From an uncultured Pelagibacteraceae bacterium (GTDB lineage: Bacteria; Pseudomonadota; Alphaproteobacteria; Pelagibacterales; Pelagibacteraceae): a DNA stretch of 40,399 nucleotides. Shown here piece by piece: positions 32,835 to 40,399 of this stretch. The stretch is from positions 1-40,399 of the forward strand of contig CACNVV010000007.1 of assembly GCA_902624015.1 (NCBI GenBank). The letters run 5' to 3'. A program made the translations under genes and the position numbers. The notes under the pieces were generated by a model. It was not told the DNA's origin, ran no database searches, and saw nothing but the letters and a program-made list of their open reading frames with translations. Within the stretch, counting starts at the first letter, position 1. The number at the start of each line of letters is the position of its first letter.

Positions 32835-33911
32835 TTATTTAAAAGCTAAATTATTTTCGTCAAATAAATGACATTTATTTAGATCAAAACTTAAGCTTAA
32901 ATTGTCTCCAATATTAGCTGAATTCTCACCATCTGTTTGAACAACTAATGGTTCTCCATCTTTCTCTAAATATAGAAATGTAGATGAACCTAATTTTTCA
33001 ATTACAAATACCTTACTATTCCAACATTTTTCACCAGTATTGATTAAGATATGTTCAGGTCTGATACCAATCTTTACATTATCACCAGGTGAAACTTTAT
33101 CTGAAGTTTTTGGAACAATAATTTTTCCTTGTCCTGAAATTTCAACTTCGGTTCCAGAGCTATTAGAGCTTATAACTTTAGAATTGATAAAGTTCATCTT
33201 TGGTGAACCAATAAAACCACCAACAAATAAATTTTCTGGTTCATTGTATAATTTTAAAGGTGATCCTTTTTGAGATACTATCCCATGATCTAATACAACT
33301 ATATCATCTGCAAGAGTCATTGCTTCAGTTTGATCGTGAGTAACATAAATCATCGTTGCATTTAATTGATCATGTAATTTAGCAAGCTCTACTCTCATCT
33401 GAACTCTTAAAGCTGCATCTAAATTAGATAAAGGTTCATCAAATAAAAATACTTTTGGCTTTCTTGTAATTGCTCTACCAATTGCAACTCTTTGTCTTTG
33501 TCCTCCTGACAATTGTTTTGGTTTTCTCTCCAAGTATTCCTCAATTTGAAGAATTTTAGCAGCCTCCATAACTCTCTCTGTAATTTCTTTTTTAGATTTT
33601 TTTTCAATCTCTAAACCAAAAGCCATGTTATCGAACACTGTCATGTGTGGATACAAAGCATATGATTGAAAGACCATTGCTATATTTCTTTCTGATGGTG
33701 GAAGATCATTAATAACTTGTCCGTCAATTGAAATTGTTCCTGAGTTAACCTCTTCTAAACCAGCAATCATTCTTAGCATTGTTGACTTACCACAGCCGCT
33801 TGGCCCAACAAATACAGTGAAAGATTCACTTTTAATTTCTAGAGATACATCTTTGATTACATGTGTAGACCCAAAAGATTTATTTATATTCGAAATATTT
33901 ATCTCTGCCAT
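32835..33911 (-). CDS. ABC transporter ATP-binding protein (MalK/UgpC/MsmK-type)
   Basis: The 358-residue ATPase has a consensus Walker A GPSGCGKST, Q-loop VFQSYALYPH, signature LSGGQRQ, Walker B FLFDEPLSNLD, H-loop THDQTEA and a C-terminal OB-fold domain with IGIRPEH. All motifs are canonical, unlike the first ATPase of the other transporter. It converges on the GH1 gene with a 38-base gap and diverges from moaA. Although on the other strand, it is the obvious energiser for the permeases at 28331-30103 and might also serve other sugar permeases. Confidence 0.93.
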   Translation of the reverse strand: MAEINISNINKSFGSTHVIKDVSLEIKSESFTVFVGPSGCGKSTMLRMIAGLEEVNSGTISIDGQVINDLPPSERNIAMVFQSYALYPHMTVFDNMAFGLEIEKKSKKEITERVMEAAKILQIEEYLERKPKQLSGGQRQRVAIGRAITRKPKVFLFDEPLSNLDAALRVQMRVELAKLHDQLNATMIYVTHDQTEAMTLADDIVVLDHGIVSQKGSPLKLYNEPENLFVGGFIGSPKMNFINSKVISSNSSGTEVEISGQGKIIVPKTSDKVSPGDNVKIGIRPEHILINTGEKCWNSKVFVIEKLGSSTFLYLEKDGEPLVVQTDGENSANIGDNLSLSFDLNKCHLFDENNLAFK

Positions 33912-34003
33912 CTTAAGTTAATATTGTTTTTAAGTATTTATTCATAATTTTAAAGTTAATTCAATCATGATTAATTTTATTAAATATGATATCTTTAACT
34001 ATA

Positions 34004-34996
34004 ATGAAAATTTTAAGAGATAGTTTTGGTAGAACCTTTCCATATATAAGGCTTTCAATTACTGATGTATGTAACTTTAAATGTGGATATTGTTTACCTA
34101 ATGGTTATCAAATTGATAAAAGTGACAATAGAAAATTTCTACACTTGGAAGAAATTAAACGTTTAGCAAAAGTTTTTTCAAAATTGGGTGTATGTAAAAT
34201 AAGACTTACAGGTGGCGAACCAACAGTAAGAAAAGATTTTTTTGATATAATCAAGATCTTAAAAAATGAAGCTGGAATAAAAAAAGTTGTAATTACTACA
34301 AACGGTTATCACTTAGATAAAAAAGCAAAGATGTTTGTGGATAGTGGCTTAAATGGTATTAATATTAGTATTGATAGTTTGGATAGAAATACATTTAAAA
34401 AAGTTACAGGTCATGATCGATTACCTGAGATTTTAAAAGGAATAAAAAATCTTCAAGATTTATATTTTGAAAATATTAAGATTAATGCCGTGCTTTTAAA
34501 TGGAATAAATTCATCTTATAAAGATTTTAAAACTTGGGCAGAATTTATTAAAGTGAACAAAGTTAATTTTAGATATATAGAATTAATGCAAACAGGAGAT
34601 AACTTAGATTATTTTAAAAAATACCATATATCTTCGAAAATCTTCAAAGAATACTTAAATAAAAATAATTGGATTTTTCAAACATTAGGTAAGGATGCAG
34701 GACCATCACTAAATTTTATCAATCCAGAATACAAAGGGAAATTTGGAATTATAGCACCCTACTCTAAAAATTTTTGTAGAAGCTGTAATCGTTTAAGAAT
34801 TACATCTAGAGGAGATTTGAGATTATGTCTATTTGGTAACACTGGAATAAGTATAAGACATTTGTTGCAAAAAGATGATCAAATAGATGAATTGCAAGAT
34901 CTCATAATGGGACAAATGAAGTTTAAAAAAGAAACCCACTATTTAGAGCTTGGTGAAACTGGTTTAACTAAAAATTTATCTACTACAGGTGGTTAA
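34004..34996 (+). CDS. moaA: GTP 3',8-cyclase MoaA
   Basis: Radical SAM enzyme that makes the first molybdenum-cofactor intermediate from GTP. From the ATG at 34004 it has 330 residues; an ATG at 33986 would add six. The N-terminal cluster is C23-x3-C27-x2-C30, followed by LTGGEP. The C-terminal cluster reads CRSCNRLRIT with LCLFG, and the protein ends in TTGG, the GG tail needed for activity. It heads a run of moaC, moaD, moaE and msrPQ joined by overlaps. No GC-rich Moco-riboswitch-like structure is seen in the AT-rich leader at 33912-34003. Confidence 0.95.
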   Translation: MKILRDSFGRTFPYIRLSITDVCNFKCGYCLPNGYQIDKSDNRKFLHLEEIKRLAKVFSKLGVCKIRLTGGEPTVRKDFFDIIKILKNEAGIKKVVITTNGYHLDKKAKMFVDSGLNGINISIDSLDRNTFKKVTGHDRLPEILKGIKNLQDLYFENIKINAVLLNGINSSYKDFKTWAEFIKVNKVNFRYIELMQTGDNLDYFKKYHISSKIFKEYLNKNNWIFQTLGKDAGPSLNFINPEYKGKFGIIAPYSKNFCRSCNRLRITSRGDLRLCLFGNTGISIRHLLQKDDQIDELQDLIMGQMKFKKETHYLELGETGLTKNLSTTGG

Positions 34997-35556
34997 TGTC
35001 TAAATTAAAAATTATAAATCAAGAGGAACTTAAAGATTGGGCGAAAGAAGTATTTCAAAAAAATTCTTTCAACATGGTTGATGTTTCTTCAAAAAAAGAA
35101 ACTTTTAGAAGAGCCCTTGCGTCAGGTAAAATTTATGTAGGAAAAGAAGTTTTTGATCTAATTAAAAATAAAAAGATGCCTAAGGGAGACCCTATTACAT
35201 TAGCTGAGGTATCGGCTGTGCTAGGTGTAAAAAAAACAAGTGAACTTATTCCTTTATGTCACCCACTTCCAATTGACCATACAGCTACCAAAATAATTAT
35301 GAATGAATATGACAGTTCATTAGAAGTTTTTTGTGTGGTCTCAACGGTGGCAAAAACAGGTGTTGAGATGGAAGCTATAATGGGTGTTAACTCTGCCTTG
35401 ATAACAATTTACGATTTAAGCAAAATAGTAAATCCACATCTTAAAATTGATAATATAAAATTGTTAATTAAAGAAGGTGGAAAAAGTGGATTGTGGAAAA
35501 ACCCTGATGGGCTTCCAGATTTTTTAAAAAATATTTTTTATGAAAATATCAGTTGA
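34996..35556 (+). CDS. moaC: Cyclic pyranopterin monophosphate synthase MoaC
   Basis: The 186-residue protein has the MoaC motifs NMVDVS, ELIPLCHPLP, TGVEMEA and a YDLSK segment, where YDM-x-K is usual. It converts the MoaA product into cyclic pyranopterin monophosphate. It is longer than the usual ~160 residues because of extra N-terminal and C-terminal residues. Its start overlaps the moaA stop (TAATG), and its last 17 bases overlap moaD. Confidence 0.95.
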   Translation: MSKLKIINQEELKDWAKEVFQKNSFNMVDVSSKKETFRRALASGKIYVGKEVFDLIKNKKMPKGDPITLAEVSAVLGVKKTSELIPLCHPLPIDHTATKIIMNEYDSSLEVFCVVSTVAKTGVEMEAIMGVNSALITIYDLSKIVNPHLKIDNIKLLIKEGGKSGLWKNPDGLPDFLKNIFYENIS

Positions 35557-35809
35557 ACTATTTGGTGCAGCTAGAGAATTTAGCAATAAATCACATTTAG
35601 ACTTTGATTTAATTGAAAATTCCTCAATTAAAGATCTTAGAAACCATATGATAAACTTTATTGATTTAAATTTTAAAGGAAATGAAACGTTCAAAAAAAT
35701 TATCAAATCATCAGCTTTTTGTTCATCAGATGATAAAATTGTCTCAGACAATTATAAAATAGTTAAAAAACAAAACTTTAGCATTATACCTCCTATAGGG
35801 GGCGGTTAA
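35540..35809 (+). CDS. moaD: Molybdopterin synthase small subunit MoaD
   Basis: A ubiquitin-fold protein of 89 residues that starts MKISVELFGAARE and ends IPPIGGG. The terminal Gly-Gly is the site that carries sulfur as a thiocarboxylate to MoaE. It overlaps moaC by 17 bases in another frame, and its stop overlaps the moaE start. Confidence 0.93.
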   Translation: MKISVELFGAAREFSNKSHLDFDLIENSSIKDLRNHMINFIDLNFKGNETFKKIIKSSAFCSSDDKIVSDNYKIVKKQNFSIIPPIGGG

Positions 35810-36255
35810 TGCTACATATTAAAATTATTGATTCTTCAAAAAATGAAAAAATTGAAATTTCAAAAGCAGAAAAATTTTTAAATCAATCTAAATTTGGAGC
35901 TGTAATATATTTTGTTGGAACTGTAAGAGATTTAAATGAAAATAAGATAGTAACTGGTATCACATATGACGCCAAAGATAGTATGGTTATAAGAAGTTTT
36001 GAGGAAATTTACGAAGAGGCAGATAATAAATTAAATATAAAAGAGAAATCAGTATTTATAGAGCATGTTAAAGGATATGTAGGTTTAAAAGAAAAAAGCA
36101 TTATTATTGGTGTAGCTTGTAAACATAGAGATCAAGCATTTGTATTATCTAGATATATAATTGAAGAGATTAAAAAAAGATCACCAATTTGGAAAAAAGA
36201 ACATTATAAAAATAAAGAAAGTGAATGGTTAAAGGGGATATCTATAAATAATTAA
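35809..36255 (+). CDS. moaE: Molybdopterin synthase large subunit MoaE
   Basis: The 148-residue protein shows the VGTVRD motif, an [11 protein letters not shown] segment, an acidic-basic AC-K-HRDQAF stretch and the catalytic lysine region IWKKEHYK (Lys129/Lys130 with a further lysine at 134). With MoaD it inserts two sulfurs into the pyranopterin. The start overlaps the moaD stop as TAATG. The msrP start follows its stop by one base, linking cofactor synthesis with a cofactor user. Confidence 0.95.
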   Translation: MLHIKIIDSSKNEKIEISKAEKFLNQSKFGAVIYFVGTVRDLNENKIVTGITYDAKDSMVIRSFEEIYEEADNKLNIKEKSVFIEHVKGYVGLKEKSIIIGVACKHRDQAFVLSRYIIEEIKKRSPIWKKEHYKNKESEWLKGISINN

Positions 36256-36256
36256 A

Positions 36257-37162
36257 ATGATAAAGTTTAAAGATTCAGAAATTACACCAGAAAATATTTA
36301 TAAAAACAGAAGATCTTTCATTAAATCTATAGGTCTTGGTGCAAGCTCTTTAGCGATATCCGCTATACCTTTTGCTAATAAATCTTCAGCAAGCGAAAGA
36401 GATAAATTAACAAGTTATAAAGATATAACGACTTATAATAATTATTATGAGTTTGGAACATCAAAAAGTGACCCTTATAAAAATTCTCAAACATTTAAAA
36501 CAACTCCTTGGGAAATAGCTATTGAGGGGGAAGTTGAAAAACCAATTAAATTATCTATGGAGGAAATCTCTGAAATGTTTGTTTCTGAAGAAAGAATATA
36601 TCGATTAAGATGTGTTGAAGGTTGGTCAATGGTTATTCCATGGATGGGTTTTTCTTTAAGTGAATTGCTTTCTAAAGTTAATCCAACTAACAAAGCAAAA
36701 TTTGTTGAATTTGAGAGCGTTTATGATCCTGCACAAATGAAAGGTCAAAGATACCCTGTCTTAAACTGGCCATACAATGAAGGTTTAAGAATTGATGAAG
36801 CAATGCATCCTTTGACTACCGTAGTAACAGGTTTATATGGGAAAAAACTTCCAAATCAAAATGGAGCACCATTCAGAATTTTTATTCCTTGGAAGTATGG
36901 TTTCAAAAGTGCAAAAGCAATTGTTAAAATTAAGTTTGTAGAAAATATGCCTACTTCTTCATGGATGTGGGCTTCGCCAAGAGAGTATGGATTTTACTCA
37001 AATGTTAATCCTAATGTTGATCATCCAAGATGGTCACAGGCAACTGAAAGAATAATTGGAGAAGGTGTATGGGCTCCAAGAGTGAAAACTTTAATGTTTA
37101 ATGGCTATGGTGATGAAGTAGCAAGTTTATATAATGGTATGGATTTAAAAAAGTACTTTTGA
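36257..37162 (+). CDS. msrP: Periplasmic methionine sulfoxide reductase, molybdoenzyme subunit MsrP (YedY)
   Basis: The 301-residue protein has a twin-arginine export signal (R18-R19-SFIK then a hydrophobic run and a SSA-type cleavage region). It has the molybdenum-ligating Cys119 in RLRCVEGWS and the PWKYGFKS and W-MW segments typical of MsrP. It repairs oxidised methionines in envelope proteins, drawing electrons from MsrQ. Location within the moa run fits its need for molybdopterin. The msrQ start overlaps its stop. Confidence 0.94.
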   Translation: MIKFKDSEITPENIYKNRRSFIKSIGLGASSLAISAIPFANKSSASERDKLTSYKDITTYNNYYEFGTSKSDPYKNSQTFKTTPWEIAIEGEVEKPIKLSMEEISEMFVSEERIYRLRCVEGWSMVIPWMGFSLSELLSKVNPTNKAKFVEFESVYDPAQMKGQRYPVLNWPYNEGLRIDEAMHPLTTVVTGLYGKKLPNQNGAPFRIFIPWKYGFKSAKAIVKIKFVENMPTSSWMWASPREYGFYSNVNPNVDHPRWSQATERIIGEGVWAPRVKTLMFNGYGDEVASLYNGMDLKKYF

Positions 37163-37740
37163 TGATAAAGTATTTTAAGCCAAGCATTTTCATATTAAGC
37201 ACAATTCCATTTCTATTTATAACTTATAAAATTTTTTTTAATAAATTAGGACCAGAACCAGTTAAAGAAATAACTCATTTTACAGGAGAATGGACTTTAA
37301 TTTTCATTTGTTTAACATTGTCAATGAGTCCATTACAGAAATTTACTAATTTAAATAATTGGATAAAAATAAGAAGAATGCTTGGATTGTTTGTTTTTTT
37401 TTATGCCTCACTGCATTTATTAACTTATGTTGGCATAGACTATAGATTTAGCTGGCAACCAATTCTTGATGATGTTGTTAAAAAAAAATATATTTTCGTT
37501 GGTTTTGCTGCTTGGATTTTATTAATACCATTAACAATAACCTCTTCACAAAAAATGATGTTATTACTTAAACAAAATTGGAAAAAATTACATAGACTAA
37601 TATATGTTATTGCAATCTTAGGTTCTTTGCATTTTATTTGGTTATCTAAAACTATTTATTTTAAACCTTTATTCTACTTTGTGCTAATAACAGTTTTACT
37701 ATCTCTAAGGATAAACTTTAAAAGAATATTTGAAAAATGA
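37162..37740 (+). CDS. msrQ: Heme-binding membrane subunit MsrQ (YedZ)
   Basis: I use the ATG at 37162 that overlaps the msrP stop (TGATG), giving 192 residues; a TTG one codon earlier is less likely. There are about five or six hydrophobic segments, with conserved histidines in ASLHLL, KLHRL and SLHFIW and an arginine-rich RRMLGL segment, as in MsrQ. It passes electrons from the respiratory chain to MsrP. The stop overlaps the next gene as ATGA. Confidence 0.92.
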   Translation: MIKYFKPSIFILSTIPFLFITYKIFFNKLGPEPVKEITHFTGEWTLIFICLTLSMSPLQKFTNLNNWIKIRRMLGLFVFFYASLHLLTYVGIDYRFSWQPILDDVVKKKYIFVGFAAWILLIPLTITSSQKMMLLLKQNWKKLHRLIYVIAILGSLHFIWLSKTIYFKPLFYFVLITVLLSLRINFKRIFEK

Positions 37741-38069
37741 GTAATTTTCCTGAAAAAAAAATATTTGAAGAAGCAGATAATTGGATAAAAAATAATAAAA
37801 AAGTTTCATTGGCAACAGTTGTTCAAACTTGGGGTTCATCACCATTAGGCATTGGTAGCAGAATGATAGTAAGTGAAGATGGAGATTTTTTAGGATCTGT
37901 TTCTGGAGGCTGTGTGGAGGCTAAAGTTGTTGAAGAATGTATATCTTTAATGAAAAATAAAAAAATTTGTAAAAAAATAGATTTTAATGTCTCGAATGAA
38001 AATGCATGGGAAATAGGATTGGCCTGTGGTGGCGATATTTCAATTTATATTGAAGAAATTAAATTATGA
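37737..38069 (+). CDS. XdhC/CoxI family protein, N-terminal domain only
   Basis: The 110-residue protein corresponds to the XdhC/CoxI domain alone: LATVVQTWGSSP, the cysteine motif SVSGGCVEA, and WEIGLACGG with a second conserved cysteine. XdhC proteins bind and sulfurate the molybdenum cofactor and hand it to xanthine or CO-dehydrogenase-type hydroxylases. The Rossmann domain is a separate overlapping gene. No xanthine-dehydrogenase-type enzyme is in the window. ATGA overlaps join it to msrQ and to its partner. Confidence 0.9.
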   Translation: MSNFPEKKIFEEADNWIKNNKKVSLATVVQTWGSSPLGIGSRMIVSEDGDFLGSVSGGCVEAKVVEECISLMKNKKICKKIDFNVSNENAWEIGLACGGDISIYIEEIKL

Positions 38070-38752
38070 AATTAGAAATAATCAGAGAAACTTTAAAAAA
38101 TAAATCTTTAAAAAAAGAATTTGCAGTCATAACAAATTTAATTAATGGCGAAAGTGAAATATTTTTTCCTGGGTGTGATCTTAGTGAAATGTTTTCAAAG
38201 TACTCAGAGAGAATTGAAAAAACATTTAACTTAAATAAAAATGGTATAATAGAAAATTCAGAAATATTTGTTCAAACATATAAAAATCCAATTAAAGTAA
38301 TCATTGTTGGAGCTGTTGATATTTCAATTTATTTAATTGATTATGCTAAAAATTTAAATTTTGAGATTATTATCATTGATCCAAGAGGATATTTTGCGTC
38401 AAAAGAAAGATTTCCAGATACAAAAATTATTAATAAATGGCCTATCGAAGCTTTTAATGAAATAGAAACTAATTCAAAGACAGCATTGGTTACTTTAACT
38501 CATGATCCAAAAATTGATGATCCTGCCTTACAATATGCATTAAAAAATAAATTTTTTTATATCGGTGCCCTAGGAAGTAAAAAAACACATGAAAAAAGAT
38601 GCTCAAGATTAATTGAGGCTGGTTTTAAAGAAATAGAATTAGAAAAAATAAATGGACCAATTGGTATTAAGTTGGGAGGAAAATCACCATCTGAAATAGC
38701 GTTATCAATCATTTCACAGCTTGTTTCCGAAAAATATAAAAATAAAATTTAA
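38066..38752 (+). CDS. XdhC/CoxF family protein, C-terminal Rossmann domain
   Basis: The 228-residue protein is the partner half of XdhC. It has a divergent N-terminal region, then the Rossmann stretch VIIVGAVDIS, IDPRGYFASKERFP, LTHDPKIDDPAL, YIGALGSKKTHEKR and GPIGIKLGGKSPSEIA, all landmarks of the XdhC C-terminal domain. The two halves probably act together in cofactor sulfuration for an enzyme encoded elsewhere. Its ATG overlaps the stop of the N-terminal gene, so this looks like a stable gene split and not a sequencing frameshift. Confidence 0.9.
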   Translation: MKLEIIRETLKNKSLKKEFAVITNLINGESEIFFPGCDLSEMFSKYSERIEKTFNLNKNGIIENSEIFVQTYKNPIKVIIVGAVDISIYLIDYAKNLNFEIIIIDPRGYFASKERFPDTKIINKWPIEAFNEIETNSKTALVTLTHDPKIDDPALQYALKNKFFYIGALGSKKTHEKRCSRLIEAGFKEIELEKINGPIGIKLGGKSPSEIALSIISQLVSEKYKNKI

Positions 38753-38796
38753 ATTTATTTATTGTGTTGATCGTTTTTGTGATTAAAACTTTATTC

Positions 38797-39042
38797 ATGA
38801 ATGATAATAAAAAAAAAGAACTTCAATCAGCAGCTTTTGAGAGATTGTTAAAACATCTAGATGAAAGAAAAGATGTTCAAAATATTGATCTGATGAACCT
38901 TGCTGGGTTCTGTAGAAATTGTTTGTCAAGATGGTTTAGAGAAGAAGGTGAAAAAAATGGAGTAAGTATGTCAGACTTGGAAGCTAGAGAGTATGTTTAT
39001 GGAATGCCTTATTCTGAATGGAAAGAAAAATATCAGAAATAA
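38797..39042 (+). CDS. DUF1244 family small protein
   Basis: I chose the ATG at 38797, giving 81 residues; an upstream TTG would add 11 hydrophobic residues not typical of the family. The motif DLMNLAGFCRNCLSRWF and the ending EYVYGMPYSEWKEKYQK are characteristic of DUF1244, a conserved alphaproteobacterial family of unknown function. The CRNC pair could bind metal or be redox active. Its stop abuts the stop of moaB on the other strand. Confidence 0.85.
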   Translation: MNDNKKKELQSAAFERLLKHLDERKDVQNIDLMNLAGFCRNCLSRWFREEGEKNGVSMSDLEAREYVYGMPYSEWKEKYQK

Positions 39043-39543
39043 TTATTTTTCTTTAAGTCTTGGAAATAATTCAACAAAGTTACAAGGTTTGTGATTAATA
39101 TCTAATTGATGTTTTAAGATTCCATCCCATGCATCTGTTACACCGCCTGAGGAACCAGGTAATGCAAAAATATATTTTCCATTTGATAAAACGGCACATG
39201 CTCTTGATTGTATAGAGGATGTTCCAACTGTTTTTAGACTTATTGTTCTAAAAACCTCACCAAAACCAGGTATATGTTTATCTGCAATTTCATCGATTGC
39301 TTCAGGAGTTATATCTCTTCCTGTAAGACCTGTTCCTCCAGTAGTGATAATGACGTCTATATCTTTTTGAGTTGTCCATTCTTTTAAAATTTTTACAATA
39401 TCTTCTTTATTGTCTTTGCAAATTTTTCTATCAATTAATTTATGCTTGGCCTCTTTAATTTTTTTAACCAAGATTGCACCCGATTTATCATTATCAAATG
39501 TTCTCGTATCTGTTACAGTTAATAAAGCTATATTTACGTCCAT
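39043..39543 (-). CDS. moaB: Molybdopterin adenylyltransferase-type protein MoaB
   Basis: The 166-residue protein has the MoaB/MogA core: LLTVTDTR, the TTGGTGLTGRDITPE motif and ALPGSSGGV. It activates molybdopterin by adenylation ahead of molybdate insertion. It stands on the strand opposite the moaA-E run but within the same island, and it diverges from the TauE/SafE-type permease with a nine-base gap. Confidence 0.93.
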   Translation of the reverse strand: MDVNIALLTVTDTRTFDNDKSGAILVKKIKEAKHKLIDRKICKDNKEDIVKILKEWTTQKDIDVIITTGGTGLTGRDITPEAIDEIADKHIPGFGEVFRTISLKTVGTSSIQSRACAVLSNGKYIFALPGSSGGVTDAWDGILKHQLDINHKPCNFVELFPRLKEK

Positions 39544-39552
39544 AATTTAAAA

Positions 39553-40299
39553 ATGATTATATTATCAATTCTTTTCTTTGTAACTGCATTAATATACTCA
39601 AGTGTCGGATTTGGGGGAGGGTCAACATATCTTGCAATACTTTTAATTTGGGGTGTGCCTTACACAATATTTCCAGTTATCGCTCTTGTATGTAATATTA
39701 TTGTTGTATCTGGTAATTCTATCAATTTTATAAGATCTAAAAATATAAACATTAATTTACTTTTTCCTTATTTAATTGGATCTATTCCTTTTGCGTTTAT
39801 TGGAGGATCCATATCAATTGAAAAAAGCTTATTTGAGATTTTATTATTTTGTATTTTGTCGGTTGCAGGCATTTTTTTACTAATAGAGAGTAAAGCTTTT
39901 AATGAAGATAAAATTAAAATTAACAAAATACCAAGATTAATCTCAGTTTCTATTGGATCGATAATTGGCTTTATGTCAGGTATTGTGGGGATTGGTGGAG
40001 GAATTTTTTTAAGCCCTCTCCTATTTTTAATGAAAGCTGGATACCCTAGACATATTACCAGTAGCGCATCTTTATTTATATTAATCAATTCCATTTTTGG
40101 AATAGCTGGACAGCTGACAAAAGATCAGGTTTTAAATCAAGTTATTAATTATTGGCCATTATTTTTATCGGTGTTTATTGGAGGACAAATTGGTAGCCTA
40201 TTAAACATTAAATTTTTATCTAACAAAATATTAGCTCTAATAACCTCTTTTCTTGTAATTTTTGTAGCAATAAGAATGGGAATTAAACTTATAGCTTAA
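39553..40299 (+). CDS. TauE/SafE (TSUP) family membrane permease
   Basis: The 248-residue protein is almost wholly hydrophobic, with about seven or eight helices and the repeated TSUP landmarks: an early SSVGFGGGS and a middle GIVGIGGGIFLSPLL. TSUP proteins move sulfite, sulfoacetate or other organosulfur anions across the inner membrane. A link to sulfur supply or to the adjacent molybdenum-cofactor genes is possible but not shown. Confidence 0.88.
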   Translation: MIILSILFFVTALIYSSVGFGGGSTYLAILLIWGVPYTIFPVIALVCNIIVVSGNSINFIRSKNININLLFPYLIGSIPFAFIGGSISIEKSLFEILLFCILSVAGIFLLIESKAFNEDKIKINKIPRLISVSIGSIIGFMSGIVGIGGGIFLSPLLFLMKAGYPRHITSSASLFILINSIFGIAGQLTKDQVLNQVINYWPLFLSVFIGGQIGSLLNIKFLSNKILALITSFLVIFVAIRMGIKLIA

Positions 40300-40335
40300 T
40301 ATTGAATAAATTTGCTTTTAAGATATTAGAGAATT

Positions 40336-40399
40336 ATGAAAAATATTAAGCCTTTTGGTCCATCTATAGGAAAAACAAAAATTTCAAAGAAATTTTTAG
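40336..40399 (+). CDS. Unidentified gene start, truncated by window end
   Basis: An ATG at 40336 opens a frame of 21 codons running off the window (MKNIKPFGPSIGKTKISKKF and on). The 36-base gap after the permease and continued coding-like composition favour a real gene. Too little remains for an identification. Confidence 0.45.
   Translation, partial: MKNIKPFGPSIGKTKISKKFL

Noticed and set aside
33912..34003. Possible molybdenum-cofactor riboswitch upstream of moaA
   Set aside because: The leader is short and almost purely AT with no GC-rich paired elements, so the structured riboswitch cannot fit.
37737..38752. XdhC split read as a frameshift error
   Set aside because: The second half has its own ATG overlapping the first stop, like many neighbouring gene pairs, and both halves are complete domains.
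39768..40094. A 108-residue minus-strand open frame opposite the TSUP permease
   Set aside because: Antisense to a clear membrane protein, with Ile/Pro/Lys-rich low-complexity composition.
1..40399. Prophage, insertion sequence, CRISPR array, toxin-antitoxin or antiviral defence system
   Set aside because: No transposase, integrase, phage structural gene, repeat-spacer pattern, nuclease or small toxin pair was recognised on either strand.

Overview
The window is about 40.4 kb of very AT-rich DNA (roughly 30% GC by eye). Genes are tightly packed, and many start and stop codons overlap as ATGA, TGATG or TAATG. No gap exceeds about 140 bases. I see no RNA genes, insertion sequences, phage genes or CRISPR arrays. 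Low GC, extreme compaction, many periplasmic binding-protein transporters and protein families typical of Alphaproteobacteria (DUF1244, IolD/E/G, MsrPQ, split XdhC) suggest a streamlined marine alphaproteobacterium of the SAR11/Pelagibacterales type. That placement is an inference from sequence style and has not been tested by a search.

Region 1 (1-5022): a truncated tripartite-tricarboxylate (Bug/TctC-type) binding protein diverges from a PdxA-family dehydrogenase. A two-gene minus-strand operon follows: an IolD-like diketone hydrolase, then a Gfo/Idh/MocA oxidoreductase. Region 2 (5115-12509) is the least conventional part. An aldehyde dehydrogenase and an HpcH/HpaI aldolase converge on a three-gene operon (DUF1907 putative hydrolase, MarR-like regulator, PanB-like protein). 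That operon diverges from a PanE-like reductase followed by two 2-oxoglutarate/Fe(II) oxygenases. The PanB-like protein lacks the acidic metal ligands of true ketopantoate hydroxymethyltransferase. The two divergent promoters bounding this block share an ATGTATAG/CTATACAT half-site. I read the block as a candidate undescribed catabolic module for a branched hydroxy-acid, lactone or similar small molecule.

Region 3 (12506-22971): an oxidoreductase plus TIM-barrel isomerase pair diverges from a complete sugar or polyol ABC transporter with two permeases, a 63-residue two-helix membrane protein and two different ATPases. DhaL, DhaK and a 2-hydroxyacid dehydrogenase follow. Region 4 (22993-33911): iolE diverges from iolG, a short-chain dehydrogenase and an aldo/keto reductase. 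A second sugar ABC transporter follows, linked to a GH4 alpha-galactosidase-type and a GH1 beta-glycosidase-type enzyme. Its probable ATPase lies convergently on the minus strand. Together these suggest import and intracellular hydrolysis of small glycosides, for example galactolipid head groups or galactosyl-inositols, feeding inositol and triose-type catabolism.

Region 5 (33986-40399): a molybdenum-cofactor island encodes moaA, moaC, moaD, moaE, the methionine sulfoxide reductase msrPQ, a split XdhC/CoxI maturation factor, a DUF1244 protein, moaB (minus strand) and a TauE/SafE-type permease. It ends with the first 21 codons of an unidentified gene.
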